The notes under the pieces were generated by a model. That model did not search any database and was not told where the DNA came from. It saw nothing but the letters and a program-made list of their open reading frames with translations. Positions 49,129-58,988 of a stretch of DNA of 64,000 nt are shown here, one piece after another; position 1 is the first letter of the stretch; every line of letters begins with the position of its first letter. The DNA comes from RGIG3077 sp045541475 (GTDB lineage Bacteria; Bacillota; Clostridia; Oscillospirales; Ruminococcaceae), in contig JAZQJI010000025.1 in assembly GCA_045541475.1 (NCBI GenBank), forward strand, positions 62,001 through 126,000. Direction: 5' to 3'. The position numbers and the translations under genes were made by a program.

Positions 49129-50574
49129 ATGAATAAAGCAATTGTTTTTCATTATATTTCAAAGGTGATGTTGGTCAGCTCAGCAATTCTACTTTTGCCT
49201 GCTGCTGTCAGCCTTTATTATTCCGAAAAAAACTCGGCACTTACTTTCCTTATAATTGCCTTGTGTGTTGCCGCAGTTTCTGCTCCCCTTGCAATAATAA
49301 AACCTAAAAACAAACAGATGTACGCAAGAGAAGGCTTGGTAATAGCAGCGATGCTATGGATAATTATGCCGTTGGTTGGTGCTTTGCCATTTTATTTCAG
49401 CGGTGAAATTCCAAGCTTTTGCGATGCGCTTTTCGAAAGCATTTCAGGCTTTACAACAACGGGCTCAACCATACTTACCGATATAGAATCGTTATCAAAG
49501 GGCATGCTGTTTTGGCGAAGCCTTACGCACTGGATAGGCGGCATGGGTGTACTTGTTCTTGCTATTGCAATACTGCCTTCATCTGCAGACGCTATGCATC
49601 TTATGCGAGCTGAATGTGCAGGACCACAAGTTGGCAAAATTGTACCAAAGGGAAAGCTTAGTGCAGCTTACCTTTACATAATATATGCTGTACTCACAAT
49701 CCTTACTGTAATTTTTCTGCTTTTTGGCGGAATGCCGCTTTTTGATAGCGTTTGTCACGCTATGGGTGCTGCAGGAACCGGTGGATTTGGCATAAAGAAT
49801 ACAGGTGTTGCATACTATAATTCTTCATATATTGAAGCTGTACTTACTATATCTATGTTCCTTTTCGGAGTTAATTTTACTCTTTATTACTTTTTACTTA
49901 TCAAGCGTTTTAAAGATGTTTTAAAGAATACTGAAATCAAAGTTTACATCACAATAATTGTTATTGCAAGCATAATTATCGGCATAAACATCTTTTCTAT
50001 GTATGATTCGGTTACAACCACAATACGTTACACTGTATTCCAGGTTGTGTCTACTATGACATCTACCGGTTATGGAACAGTCGACTTCAATCAATGGCCA
50101 ATGCTTTCAAAAATGATCCTTGTCATGCTTATGTTTATCGGTGCATGCGCCGGTTCAACCGGTGGCGGTTTCAAGGTACAACGAGTTATAATTATGTATA
50201 AAAGTGCGACAAAATATCTGCGTAAAATGGCACACCCCAAGTCAGTAAATATTGTTAAATCCGATGACAAAACAATGGATACCGAAACAATTCACGGAGT
50301 ACATAATTACTTCATTGTCTACATGAGTTTGATAGCAATATCGCTAATCTTGCTATCTCTCAACAACGAAGATTTTACAACAACTTTCACCGCAGTATTT
50401 ACATGTATTAACAATATTGGTCCGGGCTTGGAAAAAGTCGGTCCTGTTAACAACTTTGCGTTTTTCTCAGACTTTTCAAAACTACTTCTTTCTGTCGATA
50501 TGCTTTTGGGAAGACTTGAATGCTTGCCGCTGATAATAATGTTTTCACCTTCAATTTGGCGCAAAAACTTTTAA
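49129..50574 (+). CDS. trkH: Trk potassium uptake membrane subunit TrkH
   Basis: This K+ translocating subunit has 481 residues and about ten to twelve membrane segments arranged as four M1-P-M2 units. Selectivity-filter sequences are visible: GFTTTGST, AAGTGGFG, TSTGYGTVD and NNIGPG, each with the central Gly. The CAGSTGGGFKVQRV loop after the third unit is also canonical. It is co-transcribed with trkA. A hairpin follows. Confidence 0.96.
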   Translation: MNKAIVFHYISKVMLVSSAILLLPAAVSLYYSEKNSALTFLIIALCVAAVSAPLAIIKPKNKQMYAREGLVIAAMLWIIMPLVGALPFYFSGEIPSFCDALFESISGFTTTGSTILTDIESLSKGMLFWRSLTHWIGGMGVLVLAIAILPSSADAMHLMRAECAGPQVGKIVPKGKLSAAYLYIIYAVLTILTVIFLLFGGMPLFDSVCHAMGAAGTGGFGIKNTGVAYYNSSYIEAVLTISMFLFGVNFTLYYFLLIKRFKDVLKNTEIKVYITIIVIASIIIGINIFSMYDSVTTTIRYTVFQVVSTMTSTGYGTVDFNQWPMLSKMILVMLMFIGACAGSTGGGFKVQRVIIMYKSATKYLRKMAHPKSVNIVKSDDKTMDTETIHGVHNYFIVYMSLIAISLILLSLNNEDFTTTFTAVFTCINNIGPGLEKVGPVNNFAFFSDFSKLLLSVDMLLGRLECLPLIIMFSPSIWRKNF

Positions 50575-50587
50575 TATTTATAAAAAT

Positions 50588-50638
50588 ATCCGCTTTTGAT
50601 TGTACTGTTATACAGATACATCGCAAGCGGATTTTTTT
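50588..50638 (+). terminator. Terminator after trkH
   Basis: ATCCGCTT (50588-50595) pairs with AAGCGGAT (50625-50632), with a smaller inner stem, followed by TTTTTT. Confidence 0.75.
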
Positions 50639-50666
50639 ACACCACAAAATCGGCATATTATTACAC

Positions 50667-50695
50667 TTGTCACACTAATAAGTTTGTGGTATAAT
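50667..50695 (+). promoter_or_regulatory. Promoter of pepD
   Basis: TTGTCA (50667-50672), 17-nt spacer, TATAAT (50690-50695). Confidence 0.7.
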
Positions 50696-50729
50696 ATAAC
50701 GTATATAAAAATGCGACGGAGGAAAAACA

Positions 50730-52172
50730 ATGTTAAAACCCGATACAATCAGACCTGAAAGAATATTTGACTATTTTAAAGAAATATGCGCTATTCCAAG
50801 AGGATCTGAAAACATGGAGCAGATTGCTCAGTACTGTGTTGATTTTGCCGAAAAGCACTCGCTTAAAGCTATAAAAGACAATGCTAATAATGTAATTATC
50901 TTTAAACCTGCAACAGCAGGATACGAAAACGCAGAATCAATTATTCTGCAAGGCCATCTTGATATGGTTTGTCAGAAAGACGAAAACTGTAATATTGACT
51001 TTTTAAAGGACGGAATAGAAACTTTTATTGACGGTGACTTTATTAAAGCAAAAGGTACAACACTTGGTGCGGATAATGGTATTGCTGTTGCTATGATACT
51101 TGCTATTCTTGAAAGCGACGGTATCCCCCACCCTGCGCTTGAAGCTGTTTTTACAACAGATGAAGAAATAGGAATGTTTGGCGCAATCGCCCTTGATACA
51201 AGCGTGCTAAAGTCTAAGAGAATGATAAACCTCGATGCTGAGGAAGAAGATATTTTGACTGTTTCGTGCGCAGGCGGCAGTGACTTTAAAATGATTATCC
51301 CTATCGCTCGTAATACCGCCCATGGTACAAAAATCAATATTACAATAAAAGGACTCAGAGGAGGCCACTCAGGCGTTGAAATTAACAGCGGAAGGATCAA
51401 CGCAGATATGCTGGCAGGCAGAATTTTAAATCACCTTAACAATGCATGCGAGTTTAAGCTTATATCAATTAATGGCGGAGATAAAGGCAATGCAATCCCA
51501 AACAGCTTCAATATAAGCGTATGCGTTAACAATGCCGAAGCATTTGCTGATGAAGCAGGCAAATATTTAGCTGTAATTAAGGAAGAAATATCTGAGCGTG
51601 AACCTTGTTTTGAATATGCAATTACTGCAGAAGCTACCGAAGAAAACAGCGTTATTGATGATGATATAAAAGAAAAGCTGATTTTTGCTCTGCTTTGTGC
51701 ACCCAATGGCGTATATCGCATGAGCGCTGATATAGACGGACTTGTAGAATCATCACAGAACTTGGGCGTTGTGCAAACGCATGAAGATAATATATTAATG
51801 CATTTTACTTTAAGAAGCAACAAAGTATCTGCTTTAGAATTTCTTGAAGATAAAATGAAAACATTTGCAAGATGCATTCCCTGTACAATCGAAACATCAG
51901 GGCATTATCCGCCTTGGGAATTTAACAACAATTCACAATTAAAAGAACTTTACAAGGAATGCTTTGTCGAAATGTTTGGTTTTAAACCCAAGGTTGAAGC
52001 TATACACGCTGGTCTTGAATGTGGCATTTTTGCCTCTAAAATCAAAGATTTTGACTGTATTGCAATGGGACCTGCTTTATTTGACGTTCATACTGTAAAC
52101 GAAAGACTAAGCATATCGTCTGCAGAAAAAATATACAAATTGCTCATTAATATTTTGAAAAAATGTCGATAA
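50730..52172 (+). CDS. pepD: Aminoacyl-histidine dipeptidase (Xaa-His dipeptidase)
   Basis: This M20 metallopeptidase cleaves dipeptides such as carnosine-like Xaa-His. The 480 residues have the zinc ligands and catalytic residues in LQGHLDMVCQK, GTTLGADNGIAVAMILAILE, the catalytic Glu pair in VFTTDEEIGMFGA, and the C-terminal IHAGLECGIFASK. An inserted lid domain (about 185-380) is normal for PepD. It precedes a peptide transporter of the OPT family, so the two likely supply amino acids from imported peptides. Confidence 0.95.
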   Translation: MLKPDTIRPERIFDYFKEICAIPRGSENMEQIAQYCVDFAEKHSLKAIKDNANNVIIFKPATAGYENAESIILQGHLDMVCQKDENCNIDFLKDGIETFIDGDFIKAKGTTLGADNGIAVAMILAILESDGIPHPALEAVFTTDEEIGMFGAIALDTSVLKSKRMINLDAEEEDILTVSCAGGSDFKMIIPIARNTAHGTKINITIKGLRGGHSGVEINSGRINADMLAGRILNHLNNACEFKLISINGGDKGNAIPNSFNISVCVNNAEAFADEAGKYLAVIKEEISEREPCFEYAITAEATEENSVIDDDIKEKLIFALLCAPNGVYRMSADIDGLVESSQNLGVVQTHEDNILMHFTLRSNKVSALEFLEDKMKTFARCIPCTIETSGHYPPWEFNNNSQLKELYKECFVEMFGFKPKVEAIHAGLECGIFASKIKDFDCIAMGPALFDVHTVNERLSISSAEKIYKLLINILKKCR

Positions 52173-52254
52173 CTTTAACACAAAATATGATATAATGGTA
52201 AAAATATTGTCAAAAAGCGCATTAATTATGCCTAATTGACAGAACGGAGTTATT

Positions 52255-54168
52255 ATGGATAAAGAAAAAGAATTTAAGCCGTATATTCCTGCGGACAAAG
52301 TAACGCCTGAATTAACAGTTACTTCAATTGTTATGGGTATTCTTTTGGCAGTAGTATTCGGCGCAGCAAACGCCTACTTAGGACTTAGAGTAGGAATGAC
52401 GGTTTCCGCTTCAATACCGGCTGCGGTTATCGCAATGGGTGTTATACGCATCATTATGCGTAAAAACTCAATTCTCGAAAGCAATGTTGTTCAGACAGTC
52501 GGCTCAGCAGGTGAATCTCTGGCAGCAGGCGCAATCTTCACACTCCCTGCACTTTTCCTTTGGGCTGCTGAAGGAAAAATGGACAAGCCCAGCATTGTTG
52601 AAATCACACTGATTGCCCTTATCGGCGGTCTTTTAGGTGTTTTCTTCATGGTTCCGCTTCGTAACGCACTTATCGTTAAAGAGCACGGCACCCTCCCCTA
52701 TCCCGAAGGTACAGCTTGTGCTGAAGTACTTCTTGCAGGTGAAGAAGGCGGTGCAAATGCAACAACTGTTTTTGCAGGTATGGGCTTTGCAGCATTGTTC
52801 AAATTCATTATCGACGGCATAAAGCTTGTTTCCGGTGAGATTTCAGGTCATGTAAAGGGATTTGCAGGCGAAATCGGCACACAGATTTACCCCGCTGTAA
52901 TGAGCGTTGGTTATATCTGCGGTGCAAGAATATCTTCTTATATGTTTGCAGGCGGTGTTTTAAGCTGGCTTGTTCTCATTCCCTTGATTGTTCTCTTCGG
53001 TGCTGATATCACACTCTATCCCGGCGATGTATCAATTGCTGAAATTTATGCAGCTGACGGAGCAAGCGGTATCTGGTCAACTTATATCAGATACATAGGC
53101 GCAGGTGCTTTGGCTGCAGGCGGTATTATCAGCCTTATAAAATCACTTCCTCTTATCATAAAAACATTCAGCGGTGCTATTAAAAGCATGTCCAATTCGG
53201 GTACTGCTTCTAACAAGCGTACCGAACAAGATCTTAATATTAAAATAGTTATTGCTGCTATTGTCGTACTTACTCTTCTTGTATGGCTTATTCCCGCAAT
53301 TCCCGTATCACTGCTTGGTGCTGTTATTATAGTTGTTTTTGGTTTCTTCTTTGCAACTGTATCTTCACGTATGGTAGGTCTTGTAGGTAGCAGTAACAAC
53401 CCTGTTTCAGGTATGGCTATTGCAACACTCCTCATTGCAACTCTTATTTTAAAGGTAACAGGTGCAACCGGTGTTGAAGGTATGTGCAGTGCGATTGCAA
53501 TCGGTTCAGTAATTTGTATTGTATCCGCAATTGCAGGCGATACTTCTCAGGATCTTAAAACAGGCTTTTTGCTTGGTTCTACTCCCAAAAAACAACAGAT
53601 TGGTGAAGTTATAGGTGTAGTTGCGGCTGCGTTTGCAATCGGCGGCACACTTTACCTTCTCGACAGTGCTTGGGGATTTGGCTCTGATCAGCTTGCTGCA
53701 CCTCAGGCAACACTTATGAAACTTATCATTGAAGGCGTTATGGACGGCAACTTGCCTTGGGCTCTCGTATTCATCGGCGTTTTCCTTGCAGTTGTTGCAG
53801 AAATCGTAGGAATACCCGTACTTCCCTTTGCAATCGGTATTTATCTCCCTGTTCAGCTCAACGCTTGCATCATGGTTGGCGGACTTATCCGTCTTGCTAT
53901 GGACAAGATGAAGCGCGACGAAGCTGAAAAGAAGGAAATCATTAATGACGGCGTTCTTTTCTGTTCCGGTATGATTGCAGGTGAAGGTCTTGTCGGAATA
54001 CTGCTGGCTCTGCTTGCTGTATTTGGTGTAGATAAGGCTATTGATCTTTCTGCTAAGCTTGGTATACCTTCTGCTGTTGCAGATATTGGCGGTTTAGTTC
54101 TGTTTGGTATTATAATCCTTACAGTATTGAAATTCTCTCTTTGGAAAAAGCGCGATAAAAAGGCATGA
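52255..54168 (+). CDS. OPT-family oligopeptide transporter
   Basis: This proton-coupled peptide (or metal-chelate) importer is a polytopic membrane protein of 637 residues with about 14-16 helices. Motifs typical of bacterial OPT proteins are AANAYLGLRVGMTVSASIPA, QTVGSAGESLAAGAIFTLPA, PYPEGTACAEVLLAGE, and VGSSNNPVSGMAIATLLIAT, and a C-terminal GEGLVGILLALLAVFG. ACGGAG precedes the ATG. The PqqD-like gene overlaps its stop by 4 nt (ATGA). The leader has a small inverted repeat (GCATTAATTATGC near 52219). Confidence 0.94.
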   Translation: MDKEKEFKPYIPADKVTPELTVTSIVMGILLAVVFGAANAYLGLRVGMTVSASIPAAVIAMGVIRIIMRKNSILESNVVQTVGSAGESLAAGAIFTLPALFLWAAEGKMDKPSIVEITLIALIGGLLGVFFMVPLRNALIVKEHGTLPYPEGTACAEVLLAGEEGGANATTVFAGMGFAALFKFIIDGIKLVSGEISGHVKGFAGEIGTQIYPAVMSVGYICGARISSYMFAGGVLSWLVLIPLIVLFGADITLYPGDVSIAEIYAADGASGIWSTYIRYIGAGALAAGGIISLIKSLPLIIKTFSGAIKSMSNSGTASNKRTEQDLNIKIVIAAIVVLTLLVWLIPAIPVSLLGAVIIVVFGFFFATVSSRMVGLVGSSNNPVSGMAIATLLIATLILKVTGATGVEGMCSAIAIGSVICIVSAIAGDTSQDLKTGFLLGSTPKKQQIGEVIGVVAAAFAIGGTLYLLDSAWGFGSDQLAAPQATLMKLIIEGVMDGNLPWALVFIGVFLAVVAEIVGIPVLPFAIGIYLPVQLNACIMVGGLIRLAMDKMKRDEAEKKEIINDGVLFCSGMIAGEGLVGILLALLAVFGVDKAIDLSAKLGIPSAVADIGGLVLFGIIILTVLKFSLWKKRDKKA

Positions 54169-54512
54169 AAAAGAAAGAGTTAAATTCTGATAATTACATT
54201 GAGCGGATACCTGTGAAAAATCCCGAAATCAATTGGAATACTGATGATAACGGTATTGTTACCCTTGAAATTGAAAATAAGGGGCTCTTCAACAAATTGG
54301 CTCAAAAGCTTTTGAAAAAGCCTAAAATCAGCTATATTCATCTTGATGAGAACGGAAGCTTTGTTTGGCCACTTATTGATGGAAAAGCAAGCATTTTCGA
54401 ACTTGGCAAAAGTGTTGAAGAACATTTCGGAGAAAAATCACACCCGCTGTATGAAAGGTTGGCAAAATACTTTCAGATACTTGACAGCTATCATTTCATA
54501 AGCTGGAAATAA
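54165..54512 (+). CDS. PqqD-like peptide-binding protein
   Basis: This 115-residue protein contains a PqqD fold in its C-terminal 60 residues: ENGSFVWPLIDGKASIFELG, then VEEHFGEKSHPLYERLAKYF and ILDSYHFISW. PqqD proteins are RRE-type domains that hold precursor peptides for radical-SAM or other modifying enzymes. The first 55 residues are basic and less defined. It overlaps the OPT gene by 4 nt, so it is coupled to a transporter and not to a modifying enzyme; none is nearby. It may bind the transported peptide or a partner encoded elsewhere. Confidence 0.8.
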   Translation: MKKKELNSDNYIERIPVKNPEINWNTDDNGIVTLEIENKGLFNKLAQKLLKKPKISYIHLDENGSFVWPLIDGKASIFELGKSVEEHFGEKSHPLYERLAKYFQILDSYHFISWK

Positions 54513-54522
54513 CAAAAAATAT

Positions 54523-54556
54523 GCGAGACTTAAAAATTTTAAGTCTCGCTATTTTT
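54523..54556 (+). terminator. Terminator of pepD-OPT-pqqD
   Basis: GCGAGACTT (54523-54531) pairs with AAGTCTCGC (54541-54549), extended by an A/T stem, followed by TATTTTTA. It may also serve the convergent gene. Confidence 0.8.
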
Positions 54557-54570
54557 ATGCTTATGTAATA

Positions 54571-55269
54571 TTACTTAAATGTCAATCCGTTTAGCAATGC
54601 AGTTGCCGTTTCCTGATTATTTGTCGTAAAATTATATATTTCGTGTGTGTTAGAATTATAGCAAACTTCAATCGTTTGCATTCCATCTTCAAACGAATAT
54701 ATTATTGCCGAAAATTCTTCTCCATTATATACAGTAATTGATTTATATGTTTCGTACAATGTTTCCTTATGTGAAACCAAGGCAGAGCATAATGTGGATT
54801 GAGCTTTGTCAAAGACCGAATAATCATCATCGGTTATTGTCAGTGCTAAACGAGTATACTCAAAATATGACTGAGGCACATCAACATCTATCAGCTCAAA
54901 CCACTGTTTCAACTCGTCAGAATCGGCACTTGCAATATATCCCTCAATATCAAACTCAACAGTAATCGGCTCTTTATAGAAAGATATAATATTGTTGCCA
55001 TTGGCATTTTTGTAATAAACAACCTGCTCTGATTCGTTAGATATATTGTACTCATCATCAAAGGCTATATCAAAGTCATTTGATGAGATTATAAAATCTG
55101 CTTGAGCACTATCGTTAGCACTAAAGCTGTCAGCTGTTTTGTTAATACTATCATATTGTAGCTTATCGCTTATCATGATTCCCACACCACTGAACACTAA
55201 TATACATATAATACAAACCGCCAGAACTGCAACGCCAATAATGCATATTACCTTACCTTTGTTAGTCAT
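54571..55269 (-). CDS. Unknown single-pass membrane-anchored protein
   Basis: No family recognised. The 232 residues have a short basic start, one membrane helix (about 6-33: VICIIGVAVLAVCIICILVF) and an extracellular domain rich in Asp, Ser and Tyr with alternating strands. DYSVFDKAQSTLCSALVSHK is the only conspicuous helix. There are no lipobox or catalytic motifs. AGGAGGT precedes the ATG. The gene stands alone, convergent with the pepD operon. Confidence 0.7.
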   Translation of the reverse strand: MTNKGKVICIIGVAVLAVCIICILVFSGVGIMISDKLQYDSINKTADSFSANDSAQADFIISSNDFDIAFDDEYNISNESEQVVYYKNANGNNIISFYKEPITVEFDIEGYIASADSDELKQWFELIDVDVPQSYFEYTRLALTITDDDYSVFDKAQSTLCSALVSHKETLYETYKSITVYNGEEFSAIIYSFEDGMQTIEVCYNSNTHEIYNFTTNNQETATALLNGLTFK

Positions 55270-55505
55270 AAAACAACCTCCTAAACATTATTTTTGTGAT
55301 AATACACAAGATAAATCCGAGCCACTGCATTAACAGTATTATTCGTGCTATTACAGTTACAGTATAGCAGATATTATTTTGTTTGTCAACACAATTTTTT
55401 ATGCTGAAATATAACCGAAATAATATTATCACAGAAAACAGTTGAAATATCATACAGTTAAAGATATACTGAGCATATAGCAATACACTAAAAAGGAGAA
55501 TAATT

Positions 55506-56420
55506 TTGAAAAGCTTTTGGCCTGTGATATCGGTAATTTTTGCAGGGATACTATGGGGAATTATAAGTTTTTTTATAAAGACACTTTCAGGGGCTGGCTT
55601 AGATGCAATGCAAATTACTTTTGTGCGCATGGCGGTATCAGCACCTATGCTTACAGCCGCTGTTGCGCTTATCAATAAGCAAAAACTAAAGATTTGCATA
55701 AAGGATATATGGATGTTTATCGGAACGGGAATTATTAGTATAGTACTGTTTAATGTCTGTTATTTCTACGCAATGATTCATTCAGAAGCATCCATTGCAG
55801 TTATACTGCTATACACTTCGCCCGTATTCATAATGTTGCTTTCTGCACTGCTGTTTAAAGAAAAAGTAACGTTAATAAAACTGCTTGCGCTCATAATGAC
55901 TTTTGGCGGTTGTGTTATGGTTGCAGGACTTTCGTATGGCAAAAGTATTGCACCCACGATAATTCTGATTGGACTTGCCTCGGGACTTTTTTACGGTTTA
56001 TACACCATTTTCGGAAGGTACGCTTTAAAAAAATATGATTCACTGACAGTAACTGTTTATACTTTTATTTTCGGCTTGATAGGCACATTGCCTATCGGCA
56101 AAGCCAAATTAGTTTGGCTAACAATTTCAAATAAACCAATTATAATTTTATGGTGCGTCGGAATAGGCATTTTTTGTACCGTTTTGCCTTATTTTCTCTA
56201 CACATGGGGACTTGCGCAAATGGAATCGGGTAAAGCAGCAATAATCGTTGCGGTTGAGCCGCTTGTGGGTGCAGTAATCGGTATGACTTACTATAACGAA
56301 AATCGAAGCGTTATAAAAATACTTGGCATAGTATTAATTCTTTGTGCAATAGTAATATTAAATCTTCCGCAGAAAGAATCAAATAATACAAATGAAAATG
56401 ATAGTGCATCAAGCACTTAA
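55506..56420 (+). CDS. EamA-family (DMT superfamily) transporter
   Basis: This integral membrane protein of 304 residues starts with TTG at 55506 behind AAGGAG. Two EamA repeats of five helices each are visible. The first begins VISVIFAGILWGIISFFIKT and includes LLYTSPVFIMLLSALLFKEK. The second contains YFLYTWGLAQMESGKAAIIV and AVEPLVGAVIGMTYYNEN. The family exports or imports small metabolites; substrate is not predictable. It lies 38 nt before the GH3 gene on the same strand, so co-transcription is likely. Confidence 0.92.
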   Translation: MKSFWPVISVIFAGILWGIISFFIKTLSGAGLDAMQITFVRMAVSAPMLTAAVALINKQKLKICIKDIWMFIGTGIISIVLFNVCYFYAMIHSEASIAVILLYTSPVFIMLLSALLFKEKVTLIKLLALIMTFGGCVMVAGLSYGKSIAPTIILIGLASGLFYGLYTIFGRYALKKYDSLTVTVYTFIFGLIGTLPIGKAKLVWLTISNKPIIILWCVGIGIFCTVLPYFLYTWGLAQMESGKAAIIVAVEPLVGAVIGMTYYNENRSVIKILGIVLILCAIVILNLPQKESNNTNENDSASST

Positions 56421-56458
56421 TCGGATATAACACAAAAAAGCGAAAGGATGATAAAATC

Positions 56459-58741
56459 ATGAACGAATTCAATCTTACAACGCAAGAACAGCTTTTGCTT
56501 GTAAATGGCGGTTCTTTTTTTGGTACAAACGGTTTGCCAGAAAAAGATATCCCACGCCTGCAATTGCTTGATGGCGGCACAGGAATGAACTTTGAACAGC
56601 TATTTGGTGACTTTTTAAGTGCTGAAGGAAAGGAAGGAATTGGAAGCTATGCACTGCGAAACGTTCTTGAATACTTCTATACACCTGAAAAACTGCCCGA
56701 TGAAGAATCAAAAGCTCTGTACAATTGGATTTTCAACAAACTGAAAGAACGTATTCCTTCAATGACTGCGCCCGGATGCTATCCTCCGGGAATACTTCTT
56801 GGTGCAACCTGGAATCCTGAAGTGATCTATGCCGTAGGTCAGGCCCTAGGTATGGAAGCAAGTGCTTACGGTGTTAATGTTCTGCTTGGCACACCAAACG
56901 TAAACCTTCACCGCGATATAAGAAACGGACGTTTGTTTGAAGGGTATTCAGAAGACCCTTGCCTTGTATCGCAATTAGCACCCGAACTCGTAAAGGGTGT
57001 GCAATCACAAGGGGTTGCCGCCAATGTAAAGCATTTCGCCGCTAATCACCAGGAAACAAACAGATTGAACATTAACGAGCATATTCCAGAGCGAGCTTTG
57101 CACGAACTTTACTATCCGGGATTCAAGGCGTGCGTAGAAGCAGGCGTTGCTACGGTAATGAGTGCGTATAACCAAATCAACGGTGTTCCCTGCACTGAAA
57201 ATCGTGAACTTTTATGCGATATTCTGCGCGACACTTGGGGGTTTGACAGTATTGTCATGTCCGATTGGGGTGCAGTTTATCATCCTGCAGCTGCCGTAAA
57301 TGCCGGCAACGACCTTGCCATGCCGGGTCCGATTGCTCCCGATACACTCGCTGCCGCTTTAGAAGACGGTTCACTTTCTGCAGAGGCCTTAGCTTTATCT
57401 GCTAATCGCATTGCAAAATTTGCAAAACAATACGGAAAAAAATCAAACGGAGAAATATCGCTTGAACTAACCGACACAGCTGCTTACAGCGCCGCCGCCG
57501 AAGGTATTGTACTTTTGAAAAATGATAATGATGTTCTTCCGCTTGATGCTAATTCGGATATAGCATTATTTGGCAAACACGCAGAATACTTGCTTACCTG
57601 TGGCGAAGGCAGTGCGGGTATACACACAAACCGCAATGTGTCATTCTATAAAGCTCTTACAAACCGCTTTGAAAACGTATCGCTGAGTTATACGAATGAT
57701 AATAGCAATACTCTTATCTACGTTGCTCATTTACCGGGACAAGAAGGAAATGACAGAGCCGATATATCTCTATCTGCTGATATCACACAAGAGATTGATA
57801 AACTTTTAAAGCAGCCCGATATTAAAACAATGAAAAAAATACTCGTTCTTAATGTAAGCGGACCTGTTGCATTAAACGGAATTGAAAATGATTTTGATGC
57901 TATAATCTGCACATTTTTACCGGGTATGCAAGGTGCCGCAGCACTTGCAGATATTCTGTGCGGTAAAGTTAATCCTTCAGGAAAGCTGCCGCTATCATGG
58001 CCAAAACGCCTTGAAGATATGCCGACACATCTTAATTTCCCCGGTGACGGTATGCAGGTATATTACGGCGAAGGTATTTTTGTCGGCTATCGTTGGTATG
58101 ATGCACGCAAAATCAAGCCACTGTACTCTTTCGGTCACGGATTATCATATACGCAGTTTTCAATAAAATCGATTAATGCGGATAATGAAGTATTTACTGA
58201 TTCTGTTACTGTAAAAGCAACAGTTGCCAACACAGGAAAATACGATGGAAAAACGGTTGTACAAATCTATATAAGCGATGTTTTAAGTACGCTTACAAAA
58301 CCTGTGCGAGAACTTAAAGCTTTTAAAAAGGTGTTTTTAAAAGCAGGCGAATGTAAAGAAATATCTTTCACGCTTGACCGTCATGCATTTGAAAGCTATG
58401 ATCCTAATTTGCATGAATGGACAATGGAAGAAGGCCGATATATAGTTTCAGCTGCATTCTCTGCCGAAGATCAGCAAGCAAGCTGTGAGGTTTATGCAGA
58501 TGTTGAATCGCCTTATTCATACGGTGCAAAAACAAGCGTTAAAATCATTATGGAAAACGAATTACTTCGCAATTGCGTATCCGACTTTTTCAAAAACGAA
58601 GGTTTTCTTTGGTCCGCAATGCTTACAAGCTACGAGTACACTGCCCAGGATACAATTGAGCTGATTCTTTCGCAAGTTGGCTGTCATGACACAAAGAAAG
58701 AAGAATTATACAACTTAATGCAAAATATAAAAAAACAATAA
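56459..58741 (+). CDS. GH3-family beta-glycosidase
   Basis: This 760-residue enzyme has no signal peptide, so it is cytoplasmic and would act on imported oligosaccharides. An N-terminal TIM barrel (about 45-330) carries KHFAANHQETNR and the nucleophile Asp in IVMSDWGAV (about residue 269). The C-terminal alpha/beta sandwich follows (GIVLLKNDNDVLPLD, CGEGSAG), then an fibronectin-III-like domain (about 570-680: VTVKATVANTGKYDGKTVVQ, VRELKAFKKVFLKAGE). A C-terminal helix bundle of 75 residues is extra. Beta-glucosidase or beta-xylosidase are both possible. AAAGGATG precedes the ATG. Confidence 0.93.
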   Translation: MNEFNLTTQEQLLLVNGGSFFGTNGLPEKDIPRLQLLDGGTGMNFEQLFGDFLSAEGKEGIGSYALRNVLEYFYTPEKLPDEESKALYNWIFNKLKERIPSMTAPGCYPPGILLGATWNPEVIYAVGQALGMEASAYGVNVLLGTPNVNLHRDIRNGRLFEGYSEDPCLVSQLAPELVKGVQSQGVAANVKHFAANHQETNRLNINEHIPERALHELYYPGFKACVEAGVATVMSAYNQINGVPCTENRELLCDILRDTWGFDSIVMSDWGAVYHPAAAVNAGNDLAMPGPIAPDTLAAALEDGSLSAEALALSANRIAKFAKQYGKKSNGEISLELTDTAAYSAAAEGIVLLKNDNDVLPLDANSDIALFGKHAEYLLTCGEGSAGIHTNRNVSFYKALTNRFENVSLSYTNDNSNTLIYVAHLPGQEGNDRADISLSADITQEIDKLLKQPDIKTMKKILVLNVSGPVALNGIENDFDAIICTFLPGMQGAAALADILCGKVNPSGKLPLSWPKRLEDMPTHLNFPGDGMQVYYGEGIFVGYRWYDARKIKPLYSFGHGLSYTQFSIKSINADNEVFTDSVTVKATVANTGKYDGKTVVQIYISDVLSTLTKPVRELKAFKKVFLKAGECKEISFTLDRHAFESYDPNLHEWTMEEGRYIVSAAFSAEDQQASCEVYADVESPYSYGAKTSVKIIMENELLRNCVSDFFKNEGFLWSAMLTSYEYTAQDTIELILSQVGCHDTKKEELYNLMQNIKKQ

Positions 58742-58750
58742 AATAACCAA

Positions 58751-58796
58751 AATGCTCCTCGGAAGAACAACTTCCGGGGAGCATTATTATTTTTAT
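58751..58796 (+). terminator. Terminator after the GH3 gene
   Basis: AATGCTCCTCGGAAG (58751-58765), AACAA loop, CTTCCGGGGAGCATT (58771-58785); one mismatch in 15 bp, followed by ATTATTTTTA. Confidence 0.85.
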
Positions 58797-58907
58797 ACTT
58801 TCTATAGGATAATATATACCGTATCGTTTAGTATTTCAGCAATTCACTATAAAGCCTTAATATGTCATAATGCCTAAAAAAACTTCAAAAAATTAGCTTG
58901 CAAGCTA

Positions 58908-58936
58908 TTGACAAATATTAACATAAAATATATAAT
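58908..58936 (+). promoter_or_regulatory. Consensus promoter of tetR and the giant secreted protein
   Basis: TTGACA (58908-58913), 17-nt spacer, TATAAT (58931-58936), both perfect matches. It is the strongest promoter by consensus in this window. Confidence 0.8.
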
Positions 58937-58988
58937 ATAATAAAAATTGCCATTTGGCCGTTTAATAAAAAAATAAAAGGAAGTGATT

